A DNA stretch of 64,000 nt from Bradyrhizobium sp. CSA112 (GCF_029051645.1 NZ_JAACFS010000002.1:186001-250000), one strand, 5' to 3'. Shown: positions 8,653 through 16,911, counted from the first letter of the stretch. A program made the numbers and translations. The notes: generated by a model from the letters alone, not told the origin.

Positions 8653-10008
8653 GTGAAGAAGAAACTGATGCGATCCGATCCTTACCAAGAGCGCGCCAGG
8701 GCTTTGGCCGCCGAAGCCGGGCTCGACCCCGACGCGAAGATCGACCGCCCCGGCCAGCGGCCGATGCCGACCTGGTGCCTGTTTCGCGACGCCGCGCGCA
8801 AGGAAAAGCTCGCGCGGAACGCGGAGGCTGTTGCCACTGACATCGTCAGCAAGCCGCAGGCGGCGCAATATCAGAACAGCCCGCTGAAAATCTTCGGCAA
8901 ACACGACGACGCAACGATCGCGCAGATGCGCAATTGCATGTCGGTCGGCAACGTAGTTGCCGGCGTCCTCTGCGCGGACGGGCATCTGGGCTATGCACAG
9001 CCGGTCGGCGGCGTGATCGCCTACGAGAAGCAGATCAGCATCTCCGGTGTCGGCTTCGACATCGGTTGCGGCAACATGGCCGTGCGCCTCGATACGCCGT
9101 TCAGCCAGATCGAAAGCAATGTCGGCACGATCATCAAGGATGTGCGCAGCGTGATTTCGTTCGGCGTCGGTCGCACCAACGACGAGCGCGTCGAGCATGA
9201 GCTGTTCGACGATGCGGACGCCTGGCGCGAATCCGACATGGGCGCCTACCGGCAAAAGGCGGCCTCGCAACTCGGCACCGTCGGATCGGGCAACCACTAT
9301 GTCGACCTGTTGCGCGACGAGGAGGGCTTTGTCTGGATCGGCGTGCACTTCGGCAGCCGCGGCCTCGGCCATACCAGCGCCACCCGCTACCTCAAGGCTG
9401 CGGGCGGCAAGGACGGCATGAACGTGCCGCCCGCCGTGATCGACGAGGACAGCGAGATCGGACGGCGCTACATCGCGGCGATGCAGCTCGCTGGGCGTTA
9501 CTCTTATGCCGGCCGCGAATGGGTGATCGAGCGCGTGCGCAGGGTCATCGGCGGCGAAGTCACCGACATGGTGCACAACCATCACAATTATGCGTGGCGG
9601 GAGAACCATGGCGGCAGGGATTTGTGGGTGGTTCGCAAGGGTGCAACCCCGGCATTTCCCGGCCAGCGCGGCTTCATCGGCGGATCGATGGGCGACGACG
9701 CTGTCATCGTTGAAGGCGTCGATAGCGAGGAGGCGAAGGCTTCGCTCTACTCGACGGTGCACGGCGCGGGCCGGTTGTTTGGCCGCAAGGAGGCCAAGCG
9801 CAGGTTCACGCGGGCCGAGATGGATGCCTGGCTGCAATCGCGTGGCGTCACGCTGGTAGGCGCCGACCTTGACGAAAGTCCGATGGCCTACCGCCGTCTG
9901 CCGGAGGTGCTTGCCGAACACGCCGGCTCGATCAGTGTGCAGCACACGCTGCGTCCGTTCGCGGTGGCGATGGCCGGCGAGAATGAGTTCGACCCGTTCA
10001 AGGATTGA
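8653..10008 (+). CDS. rtcB: RtcB family RNA ligase
   Basis: 451 residues from GTG 8653, preceded by GGAG at 8641; ATG 8617 would add 12 residues. All expected RtcB metal and guanylylation motifs are visible: ADGHLGYAQPVGG, VGFDIGCGNM (metal-binding Cys), GSGNHYVDL, VHFGSRGLGH, VHNHHNYAWREN and the nucleophile-bearing HGAGR. RtcB joins 2',3'-cyclic-phosphate or 3'-phosphate RNA ends to 5'-OH ends using GTP and Mn2+, acting in RNA repair in the cytoplasm. It is slightly longer than E. coli RtcB. No rtcA, archease or rtcR is next to it, so its control is not evident here. Confidence 0.92.
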   Translation: MKKKLMRSDPYQERARALAAEAGLDPDAKIDRPGQRPMPTWCLFRDAARKEKLARNAEAVATDIVSKPQAAQYQNSPLKIFGKHDDATIAQMRNCMSVGNVVAGVLCADGHLGYAQPVGGVIAYEKQISISGVGFDIGCGNMAVRLDTPFSQIESNVGTIIKDVRSVISFGVGRTNDERVEHELFDDADAWRESDMGAYRQKAASQLGTVGSGNHYVDLLRDEEGFVWIGVHFGSRGLGHTSATRYLKAAGGKDGMNVPPAVIDEDSEIGRRYIAAMQLAGRYSYAGREWVIERVRRVIGGEVTDMVHNHHNYAWRENHGGRDLWVVRKGATPAFPGQRGFIGGSMGDDAVIVEGVDSEEAKASLYSTVHGAGRLFGRKEAKRRFTRAEMDAWLQSRGVTLVGADLDESPMAYRRLPEVLAEHAGSISVQHTLRPFAVAMAGENEFDPFKD

Positions 10009-10028
10009 GGCCAAACTTGGCCCGATGT

Positions 10029-10061
10029 GGGACACCCGGCGAGCCATAAGCCGGGTGTCCC
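10029..10061 (+). terminator. Hairpin terminator after rtcB
   Basis: A perfect 12-bp stem (GGGACACCCGGC / GCCGGGTGTCCC) with a 9-nt loop starts 20 bp after the rtcB stop, followed by TGTTTGG. The T tract is short, but the stem is very stable. Confidence 0.65.
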
Positions 10062-10270
10062 TGTTTGGGACGAATCCCCGCCTCATTGCGAGGACAATTT
10101 CCTCAATAGTTCCATGGATTTGAGCCCGCCTTATATCCGCCCGCGTTTAAGCCGGATTTAACTAAAAGTCGCCTTAATGACGCTCTGTGCCTCTGCGAGA
10201 TGCTGCAGGGAACGTCTCCGGACGCGGCATCAATGGGGGACTTGGTGGAATTGTTCTGGGCGTTGTGTGA

Positions 10271-11446
10271 ATGAGTAAGCGTACGCGTGCGTTCGGCCCT
10301 GCGGCTCACAACCGCAGGAAATCCTCTCGCAAGGGCATTCCCCAATATTTCCTCGGCGGTGTTGCGATCGCAGGCCTCGTGCTGGGCTGCGCCTGGACCG
10401 TTTACACCAACGTGTTCGGCGCCGGCATCTATCCATCCGTGCACAGCGCCGCCTTCGAGGCGCCCGTCGCCAAGGACACGACCACCGTCGCTGCCCGCCC
10501 GGTGCAGCCGGCCTTCAACGAAATATTCGCATCGCTGGAGCAACGGCCGCTGGTAATGCCCGCGCCGGAGAATGTCGCGACCTCGCTGATGTTCAACGAA
10601 CGGTTTGCAGCGGCGGCGGCGCAAGGCGCGCGGTCCAGATCTGTTGAGCCCCAACACGTCGAAACGACGAAGCTGGCCGAAGCTTCGCCGCCGGCCGAAG
10701 CGCCGAAGGCCGTTCAGGCGTCGAAGCCCGCCGAAGCGACGAAGCCGAAAGTTGCCACGCCTGCTACCAAGCTCGCCTTGAACGTTCCGGCTACGGCGCC
10801 GAAGGAGACCGAAGCCAAGGCTGCGGAGGACAAGACCGCGAAGGCATCCTCCGGCACTTCTGTTCGCGACATGGCGCAGCGCGCCAAGGCCGCCGTGATG
10901 TCGATTGCTTCCAGCGAGAAGCAGACCATGGTCGAAAAGCTCTGGGGCAAGCAGCCGGCGGCTGGAGGATTCCTGGCCTATGCATCCGCCGACGCCAGCG
11001 TCACCGGCAGCATCATCGATACACGAAGCCAGAACCCGATGATGGGTGGATCTCCGCCCTATGACCGCCAGACCGCGGTCTATGATATTTCCGCGAAGAC
11101 GGTGTATCTGCCCGACGGCACCAGGCTGGAGGCGCATTCGGGCCTCGGCTCGAAGATGGACGACGTGCGCTATTCGCATGTGCGGATGCAGGGCGTGACG
11201 CCGCCGCATATCTACGAGCTGAAGCCGCGCGAGGCGCTGTTTCACGGCGTGCCGGCGCTGCGGCTGACGCCGATCGGCGGCGAGGACAAGATCCACGGCC
11301 GCGACGGGCTGCTCGCGCACACCTACATGCTCGGGCCGAGCGGCCAATCCAACGGCTGCGTGTCCTTCAAGGACTACTACGCCTTCCTCGACGCCTACAA
11401 GAACAAGGGCATCCGCCGCCTCGCGGTGCTGGCGAAGGTTCAGTAG
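10271..11446 (+). CDS. Tlde1/DUF2778-type L,D-transpeptidase-fold protein, membrane-anchored
   Basis: 391 residues: cytoplasmic basic start, one membrane helix (about 26-47), a long Ala/Lys/Glu-rich linker (about 100-215), and a C-terminal domain (about 250-385). The last part carries YDISAKTVYLPDGTRLEAHSG and ends with the HTYMLGP...SNGCVSFKDY motif, whose Cys is the expected nucleophile. This is the DUF2778 domain, also called Tlde1 in Salmonella, where it cleaves or exchanges peptidoglycan tetrapeptides. Here the protein is anchored on a long periplasmic tether, with no type VI secretion or immunity gene nearby. A housekeeping peptidoglycan role is more likely than a toxin. Confidence 0.8.
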   Translation: MSKRTRAFGPAAHNRRKSSRKGIPQYFLGGVAIAGLVLGCAWTVYTNVFGAGIYPSVHSAAFEAPVAKDTTTVAARPVQPAFNEIFASLEQRPLVMPAPENVATSLMFNERFAAAAAQGARSRSVEPQHVETTKLAEASPPAEAPKAVQASKPAEATKPKVATPATKLALNVPATAPKETEAKAAEDKTAKASSGTSVRDMAQRAKAAVMSIASSEKQTMVEKLWGKQPAAGGFLAYASADASVTGSIIDTRSQNPMMGGSPPYDRQTAVYDISAKTVYLPDGTRLEAHSGLGSKMDDVRYSHVRMQGVTPPHIYELKPREALFHGVPALRLTPIGGEDKIHGRDGLLAHTYMLGPSGQSNGCVSFKDYYAFLDAYKNKGIRRLAVLAKVQ

Positions 11447-11554
11447 GCGACGACGCCGCCTCAACGCGGATTCGAATTTCAAACAGCCTGCTGAGGTCAT
11501 TCCTGGCTCGCGCGATCCAGCGCGCCGCGGACTGACCGCAATAACGGTCCGTTC

Positions 11555-11658
11555 GTCATTCCGGGATGCGCCACTTGGCGCAGGCCCGGAATCCATTTTG
11601 CCACCGGTTCTGCGGCTGGATGGATTGCGGGCTCGCGCTGCGCGCGCCCCGGAATGAC
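11555..11658. repeat. Type A palindromic repeat (double hairpin)
   Basis: Begins GTCATTCCGGG and ends CCCCGGAATGAC. It consists of a left half (GTCATTCCGGG to CCCGGAATCCA) and a right half (TGGATTGCGGG to CCCCGGAATGAC), about 25 bp apart, each able to fold into a hairpin. Related copies are at 13517/13874, 23064, 31513, 35509, 46060 and 47863. Confidence 0.85.
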
Positions 11659-11737
11659 GACTGAATATGCGTTCACGATCTCGCGACATGAACTGCCCGA
11701 GGTTTGCCTGAAACTTTCCGCCCTCTCCAATCAGAGG

Positions 11738-11837
11738 GCGCAGGGAAGACCGGGTGCGCGCTGGACCCGCGGTCTCGTGTGCAAATGCGCACAGCAAAAG
11801 CGCACAGGTCCAGCGGGGCATCCGGCCTTCCCTGCGC
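11738..11837. repeat. Type H imperfect inverted repeat, about 100 bp
   Basis: Outer arms GCGCAGGGAAG (11738-11748) and CTTCCCTGCGC (11827-11837) are perfectly complementary; inner arms around GACCGGGTGCGCGCTGGACC match GGTCCAGCGGGGCATCCGG imperfectly. The centre carries GTGTGCAAATGCGCAC. From memory, this kind of element recurs in Bradyrhizobium and Rhodopseudomonas genomes; only one copy lies here. Confidence 0.6.
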
Positions 11838-11946
11838 AATGGCTTTACGGCTTACTGCGAGCTCTCTACGGAGCTGGAACGAGACTCGATTGTGATTATA
11901 TTGCAGAGTGAGTCTCGGCTCGACAACCAATCTGGCGCGAAGCGAC

Positions 11947-13443
11947 ATGTGTTCCGCAATGCTCGTCGAAACTCCACCGCCCTATGCGACCGAAGCATTC
12001 GTCGATGCCGGTGCGGCCGTTGCCCGTCTCGAAGAGATCTACGAGCGCAATACCCAGTTCCTTCGCGATCGCTTTGAAGCCTACGTCAATGGCGGGGCGT
12101 TCACGACGCGCGTGCGAGCCTGTTATCCGTTTGTGCGGATGACGACCTCGACCCATGCGCGGCTCGATTCTCGTCTCGCTTACGGGTTTGTCGCGGGGCC
12201 GGGCGTGCATGAGACCAGCGTGACGCGCCCGGATATTTTCCGCACCTATCTTACCGAGCAAATCGAGCTGTTGGTCAAGAACCACGGCGTGCCGGTTGAA
12301 ATCGGCGAATCGAACGAGCCCATTCCGATTCATTTCGCCTATCGGCGGGACATCAACATCGAGGCGGCGCTGACTATTGCCGACAGCTCGGCCTTTACGC
12401 GAACGCTGCGCGACGTGTTCGATACGCCCGATCTTGCTGCCATGGACGATGCGATCGCCGACGGCACATTTGAACTGCCCCCCGGAGCACCCGAACCCCT
12501 GTCCCTGTTCCGTGCGGTGCGGGTCGATTACTCGCTGCGCCGGCTCTATCACTACACCGGCACCGATCCTGAGCATTTCCAGAATTTCGTGATCTTCACG
12601 AACTACCAGTTCTATGTCGATGCCTTCGTGCAACTGTGCCAGCACCGCCTCGCATTGGGCGAGATAGGCCCCGATGCCTTTGTTGCGCCCGGGAATGCGA
12701 TCACGCACAACGCGCGGCTTGGCGGCGGCACGACCGGGACTACCCCCGAGCGCGCGCCACAGATGCCTGCCTTTCATCTCGTCGAGCCCGGCTATCGCGG
12801 CATTACCCTGATCAACATCGGCACCGGTCCGTCCAATGCGCGGAACGTCACCGACCACGTCGCGGTGCTGCGGCCGCACGCCTGGCTGATGGTGGGGCAT
12901 TGCGCGGGCCTCAGGAATACGCAGCGGCTCGGCGACTACGTGCTCGCGCATGGCTACGTCCGCGAGGATCACGTACTCGACAATGAGCTGCCGCTCTGGG
13001 TCCCGATCCCAGCGCTTGCCGAGATGCAGGTCGCGCTCGAGGAAGCGGTCGGCGAGGTTACCGGGCTGACCGGCTTTGAGCTCAAGCGGGTGATGCGCAC
13101 CGGAACGGTTGCAAGCGTCGACAATCGAAATTGGGAAATCAGCGGGCCGTCGGTCATTCGGCGGCTGTCGCAATCCCGCGCTGTCGCGCTCGACATGGAA
13201 TCCGCGGCGATTGCCGCCAACGGCTACCGCTTCCGCGTCCCCTACGGCACTTTGCTGTGCGTCTCCGACAAGCCGCTGCACGGCGAAATCAAACTCGCCG
13301 GCATGGCCAGCGAATTCTACCGGCGACGCGTCGGTCAACATCTCGAGATCGGCCTGAAGGCGCTCGAACGGGTCAAGCACCAGGAATCCGAGCGCCTGCA
13401 TTCGCGCAAGCTCAGAAGCTTTGCCGAAGTCGCATTTCAGTAG
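11947..13443 (+). CDS. amn: AMP nucleosidase
   Basis: 498 residues from ATG 11947; GTG 11908 would add 13 residues. It matches AMP nucleosidase over its whole length (E. coli Amn is 484 residues): an N-terminal regulatory domain (RFEAYVNG, ACYPFVRM) and a C-terminal nucleoside phosphorylase fold with INIGTGPSNARNVTDH, MVGHCAGLR, and ALDMESAAIAANGYRFRVPYGTLLCVSDKPLHGEIK. It hydrolyses AMP to adenine and ribose 5-phosphate in the cytoplasm and helps set the adenylate pool. It appears monocistronic; repeat elements lie on both sides. Confidence 0.93.
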   Translation: MCSAMLVETPPPYATEAFVDAGAAVARLEEIYERNTQFLRDRFEAYVNGGAFTTRVRACYPFVRMTTSTHARLDSRLAYGFVAGPGVHETSVTRPDIFRTYLTEQIELLVKNHGVPVEIGESNEPIPIHFAYRRDINIEAALTIADSSAFTRTLRDVFDTPDLAAMDDAIADGTFELPPGAPEPLSLFRAVRVDYSLRRLYHYTGTDPEHFQNFVIFTNYQFYVDAFVQLCQHRLALGEIGPDAFVAPGNAITHNARLGGGTTGTTPERAPQMPAFHLVEPGYRGITLINIGTGPSNARNVTDHVAVLRPHAWLMVGHCAGLRNTQRLGDYVLAHGYVREDHVLDNELPLWVPIPALAEMQVALEEAVGEVTGLTGFELKRVMRTGTVASVDNRNWEISGPSVIRRLSQSRAVALDMESAAIAANGYRFRVPYGTLLCVSDKPLHGEIKLAGMASEFYRRRVGQHLEIGLKALERVKHQESERLHSRKLRSFAEVAFQ

Positions 13444-13516
13444 GCGATAGCGCGCTCCTTCGCTTGGCCATGGGTCGGGCTCGTTGTGATCCCGAGTGGC
13501 GCTACATTCCTCGCTC

Positions 13517-13556
13517 GTCATTCCGGGGCGGCGCGAAGCGCCGAGCCCGGAATCCA
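13517..13556. repeat. Type A repeat, left half (flanks GIY-YIG gene)
   Basis: GTCATTCCGGG followed by a GCGCGAAGCGC hairpin and CCCGGAATCCA. This is the left hairpin of a type A element. Its missing right half appears at 13874-13911, beyond the nuclease gene. Confidence 0.8.
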
Positions 13557-13569
13557 CTTATCCAGAATC

Positions 13570-13857
13570 TCAGACCGATATTTGCGGATATAGATCGATC
13601 CACTGTGGATTGCGCTCTTCAATCAATCGGATCTTCCAGTCCCGCCGCCATTTCTTCAATTCTTTTTCACGCGTAATCGCCGTTACGGGATCATCGTAGA
13701 TTTCGAACCAGACCAGTTTGTCGACGGCGTATCGCTTTGTGAATCCGGGGACGGCTTTGCTCTTGTGTTCATATACACGGCGAACGATGTCGTTCGTCAC
13801 GCCGAGATAGAGCGTTCCGTATTTGTCGCTGGCGAGGAGGTAGACGTAGTAAGCCAT
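13570..13857 (-). CDS. GIY-YIG nuclease family protein
   Basis: 95 residues from ATG 13857. It has the complete single-domain GIY-YIG fold of the UPF0213/COG2827 type: YYVYLLAS (Y-V-Y variant of the first strand), GTLYLGVTNDIVRRVYEH with the catalytic Arg, and E65 in AITREKELKKW, with a Trp/Arg-rich end. These small nucleases cut or nick DNA, but the cellular role of this group is poorly defined. The gene lies between two half-copies of a type A palindrome (13517-13556 and 13874-13911). Upstream it is in frame with the shifted tail of the broken hydrolase gene; that read-through is accidental. Confidence 0.85.
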   Translation of the reverse strand: MAYYVYLLASDKYGTLYLGVTNDIVRRVYEHKSKAVPGFTKRYAVDKLVWFEIYDDPVTAITREKELKKWRRDWKIRLIEERNPQWIDLYPQISV

Positions 13858-13873
13858 GAGCGAGCGGATCAAT

Positions 13874-13911
13874 GGATTCCGGGCTCGCGCCAAGGCGCGC
13901 CCCGGAATGAC
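13874..13911. repeat. Type A repeat, right half (flanks GIY-YIG gene)
   Basis: GGATTCCGGGCTCGCGCC, then GGCGCGCCCCGGAATGAC: the right hairpin of a type A element, 17 bp upstream of the nuclease start. Together with 13517-13556 it would rebuild one complete element if the nuclease gene were removed. Confidence 0.8.
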
Positions 13912-13949
13912 GAGGGACGCTATTGCCAGCGCTAGACAAAAATCAACAT

Positions 13950-15228
13950 CTACTTCTCGCTCTTGCTCGATATCATCGCGCCGTAGACCAGCGATCGCAG
14001 TTCGGCATGATAGGCGGCGCGGACCGAGGGGCCTTGTACGAAGACAAGGCCGACCAGATTTTCCTTGGGATCGATGAAGTAGCGCGGCCCGGTGATGCCG
14101 CCCCAGAACAGGTCGCCAACGCTTCCCTGGAAGGGAGCGCCGCCGGCGCTTACCCTGACGGGATTGACCAGGCTCCAGGAAACCATCGCCCGGATGCGCA
14201 ACTCCCCGCATTGTTCCGATTTGATCGGCCAACGCCCATCGCACGGTCATCGGGGAGAGCAGGTGGGTGCCGTCGAGCGTTCCGCCATTGGCGAGCAACT
14301 GCAATAGCCGGAAGTAGTCGCCCGTCGTGGATGCCATTCCGGCGCCGCCGGAAAGCCGCTTGGGCGCCCGCGTGACGTCCAGCCAGTCGAACACCCATTT
14401 ATCCGGATCCGTCGGCAGCGGCCGTGCGTAGCGTGTGACCGCGCTGCCTTGAACGAAGAACGTGGTCTCGTCCATCTTGAGCGGATCGAGGACCAGTTCC
14501 TTCAGCGCGGCGTCGAGCGGCTTCTTGGTGATCCGCTCGACGATGTGGCCGAGCAGATCGGTTGCAATCGAGTATTCGAACGAGGAGCCCGGCGGAAACG
14601 CCAGCGGCAGAGTGGCGAGCTTCTGCAGCATCTCGTCGGCGGTCATGTTGTCGACGCGGTCGATGCCGAGCTCCTTGTATTTGGTGCGCAACGGATTGGG
14701 CGGGAAAAAGAAATAGGTAAAGCCGGCGCGGTGGGTCATCAGATCGTGAACCGTCGGCTGGCGCGCGGGCGCAACCAGTTCAGTCGTCACATTGCCGCCG
14801 GCGTCTTTCTTCTCGACGGATACTTTGAGATCCTTCAGCTCGGGAAGATAGGCCGCGATCGGCGCCATCACGGACAATCTGTTCTGCTCGAACAGGCGGA
14901 GCGCAGCCACGGTGGTAATCAGCTTTGTCGACGAGGCGATCGGATGGATCGAATTGCGCTGCATCGGAATGTTCTTGTCCTTGTCGGCCCATCCCACGGC
15001 CTCATGAAGGACCACTTGCCCGTCGCGGGCAATCAGGACGACCGCGCCCGGTATTCTTCCCTTGTCGACGTCGGCTTTCAGCCACGTCACGACCGCCTTC
15101 AGCTTTGCGGTATCGAATCCCGCGCGGGAAGCGGGTGAGGAGACGACTGCGTCGCGTGCGAGGGAAGGGATTGGCGCCGCCAGCGCGGTGCCCGCCGCCA
15201 TCACGAGTGCCAAAGCGATGTTGCGCAT
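13950..15228 (-). pseudogene. Serine hydrolase (class C beta-lactamase family), frameshifted
   Basis: Signal peptide (1-24), then a beta-lactamase/esterase domain with SSTK (SxxK nucleophile, Ser99), a Tyr in FEYSIATD, and GGAGMASTTGDYFRLLQLL. The frame is intact from 15228 to about 14180. There the minus-strand reading GGTTTCCTGG needs one C fewer to continue as GDGFWSLVNPV, after which the next frame gives GSVGDLFWGGITGPRYFIDPKENL and stops at 13950, a normal family C-terminus. So one base is inserted at 14178-14179. This is either a recent inactivation or a sequencing error. The unshifted frame runs on through a repeat into the nuclease gene. Confidence 0.85.
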
Positions 15229-15307
15229 GGTTGCTGCTCCCCCTGTTTCGAAGCCTGCTTCGGGGCGCAGGGCGCAGCCGGCGGCTTCTTTTATAGAGCG
15301 AGGCTAG

Positions 15308-15317
15308 ACTAATTAGT
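15308..15317. promoter_or_regulatory. Candidate operator palindrome in divergent promoter
   Basis: ACTAATTAGT is a perfect 10-bp palindrome in the AT-rich 156-bp gap between the divergently transcribed hydrolases, close to a possible -35/-10 pair (TAGACT, CTATAT with an 18-bp spacer) facing the alpha/beta hydrolase. The MarR gene in this operon is a plausible ligand, which is inference only. Confidence 0.3.
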
Positions 15318-15384
15318 ACGACATCGCACTATATACCTTGGAATAGAATGCAGGTGATGCGATGCGGGATTTCGCGAGTGCGAT

Positions 15385-16350
15385 ATGGCGATGACAACGA
15401 AACGATTGCTGCGGATCGAGGCGGCTGACGGCGAACTGCTCGGCTTGTGGGAGATGGCGCCGGCAGGCGAGGCCGTCTATCCGCCGGTGCTGCTGATGCA
15501 CGGCGCTTCGTTCGGATCGGCCCTGTTCGATCTTCCCGTTGCCGGATACTCGCTGATGCGGGAGCTCGCGAGCGGCGGCCGCTTCGTCTATGCGATCGAT
15601 GTTCGCGGCTATGGTGCATCGGTCGCGCACGGTGTGATGAATGCGCCGCCGGACGCGCATCTGCCGTTTTCGCGGGCCCTGCACGCCGTCGAGGACATCG
15701 GCGCTGCGGTATCAGCCATTCTGCAACGGCGCGCCGTTCAATCGATCGATCTGATCGGATTCTCGTGGGGCTCGATCACCGCCGGGTGGTACGCCAGCGG
15801 ACATATCGCCGAAGTACGCAGGCTGGTGCTCTACGCGCCGCTGTTTGCCGAGAAGAACGCGATGTGGCTGAGGCGGATCGGCGATCCCGCCGACACGCGT
15901 CGGCTGGCCGGCCATTTCGGCGCCTATCGTCTGATCACCAGGGATGACGTTGTCGCGCGCTGGGACGGGGATGTTGCCGGCGATCCCAGGGATGTGCGCG
16001 AGGATGGCGTGGTGGATTCGCTGTTTGAGACGCTGGCTGCGAACGATCCGCGTTCCGGCTTATGTCATCCGCCGGCGTTTCGTTGTCCGAACGGCGCATT
16101 TGCCGATCTGATCAAGGTGTTCAATGGCCATCCGCTGTACGACCCGCAGACGATCAGGGCTCGCGTTCTGCTGGCGCGGGGAGAATGCGATACCACCTCG
16201 ACAAGGACCGATATGCTTGGGCTCGAAGCGGCCATCGGATCGAACGAAAAATCTTGTCTGGAAATAGCCGGTGGCTCTCATTTCCTCTGCATCGAGAAAA
16301 ATCACATGCACCTATACCGGGCGATAGCGATCTTCCTGGCAGGAAGTTGA
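15385..16350 (+). CDS. Alpha/beta hydrolase
   Basis: 321 residues. Alpha/beta-hydrolase features: the oxyanion strand VLLMHGASFGSALFD, AIDVRGYGAS, the nucleophile elbow GFSWGS (Ser in the middle), an acidic residue near LLARGECDT, and the catalytic His in GGSHFLCIEKN close to the C-terminus. The substrate is unknown. The MarR regulator begins on the base after its stop, so the pair is one transcriptional unit, probably autoregulated. It is divergent from the frameshifted beta-lactamase-like gene. Confidence 0.8.
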   Translation: MAMTTKRLLRIEAADGELLGLWEMAPAGEAVYPPVLLMHGASFGSALFDLPVAGYSLMRELASGGRFVYAIDVRGYGASVAHGVMNAPPDAHLPFSRALHAVEDIGAAVSAILQRRAVQSIDLIGFSWGSITAGWYASGHIAEVRRLVLYAPLFAEKNAMWLRRIGDPADTRRLAGHFGAYRLITRDDVVARWDGDVAGDPRDVREDGVVDSLFETLAANDPRSGLCHPPAFRCPNGAFADLIKVFNGHPLYDPQTIRARVLLARGECDTTSTRTDMLGLEAAIGSNEKSCLEIAGGSHFLCIEKNHMHLYRAIAIFLAGS

Positions 16351-16911
16351 GTGGCAGCAATGGCGGGCAGAGCAGCAGCGAAGCGCGGGACCGGCAAGGC
16401 GGAAGCGTTGAACGTCGGGTGGCAGCCCGGAGAACGCGTGCTTCACGGATTGCTGCTCGAGGCCATCCTGAAGGACAATCCGATACCCGTTGCGTATCGC
16501 ATGAACTACATCGCCAATTTCTACGTCGGCCCGCTGGTGGCCATGATGGAGCGGTCGTTCAAGCTGACGCGTTCCGAATGGATCGTCCTGTTTTGCCTGA
16601 CGCGGCGGCCGCGCCTGAACGCCCAGCAGATCAGCATCGTGACCGGCCGACCCAAGACCAGCATTGCGAGTGCGGTAAAGCTGCTTCAGAAAAAAGGGCT
16701 GATCACCCGGAAGACCGATATCGCCGACAGCCGGCGGCGGGTCTTGCACTTGAGCGAATCCGGACAAGCCACCTACGCCGCGATCATAAAGAGCTTTGTC
16801 GAACGCGAAAAGCAGATGCTGGAAACGCTCGATCCGGCAGAGCGGCGCGAACTCGTCCGGCTGTTCGGCAAGATCATCGCTGCCGCCGACGCATGGGCCA
16901 AGCCGTATTGA
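16351..16911 (+). CDS. MarR family transcriptional regulator
   Basis: 186 residues from GTG 16351, directly abutting the upstream stop; ATG 16360 is an alternative. After an N-terminal extension of about 45 residues comes the winged-helix core: helices around RSFKLTRSEWIVLFCL, recognition helix NAQQISIVTGRPKTSIASAVKLL, and the wing RKTDIADSRRRVLHLSESG. MarR proteins are dimeric repressors released by small aromatic or oxidant ligands. It probably controls the upstream hydrolase, so the hydrolase substrate may be linked to its inducer. Confidence 0.88.
   Translation: MAAMAGRAAAKRGTGKAEALNVGWQPGERVLHGLLLEAILKDNPIPVAYRMNYIANFYVGPLVAMMERSFKLTRSEWIVLFCLTRRPRLNAQQISIVTGRPKTSIASAVKLLQKKGLITRKTDIADSRRRVLHLSESGQATYAAIIKSFVEREKQMLETLDPAERRELVRLFGKIIAAADAWAKPY

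Larger units (their letters stand above)
11447..11946. other. 500-bp intergenic region packed with two repeat elements
   Basis: No gene supported. It contains one copy of the GTCATTCCGGG palindrome family (11555-11658) and a different 100-bp imperfect inverted repeat (11738-11837). The promoter for the AMP nucleosidase gene should lie in the last 100 bp. Confidence 0.5.

Noticed and set aside
8359..10086. 575-codon open frame on the minus strand antisense to rtcB
   Set aside because: It mirrors the third-position GC bias of rtcB; the translation is Arg/His/Asp-rich with no family motif, while the plus strand holds every RtcB motif.
10103..11839. 578-codon minus-strand frame across the Tlde1-like gene
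   Set aside because: Composition is repetitive Arg/Gly/Leu, the usual shadow of an Ala/Lys-rich linker; it also runs through two intergenic repeats.
11896..13557. 553-codon minus-strand frame antisense to amn
   Set aside because: No recognisable product; amn on the plus strand is full length with strong family motifs.
13517..13911. Classical IS element
   Set aside because: No transposase domain (DDE, HUH or serine/tyrosine recombinase) is seen and no direct target duplication is obvious; only the small GIY-YIG gene is present.
13570..15228. A single 552-residue hydrolase/GIY-YIG fusion protein
   Set aside because: The fusion arises only because the frameshifted hydrolase reads through a type A repeat into the nuclease start. 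Removing one base restores separate, normal proteins.
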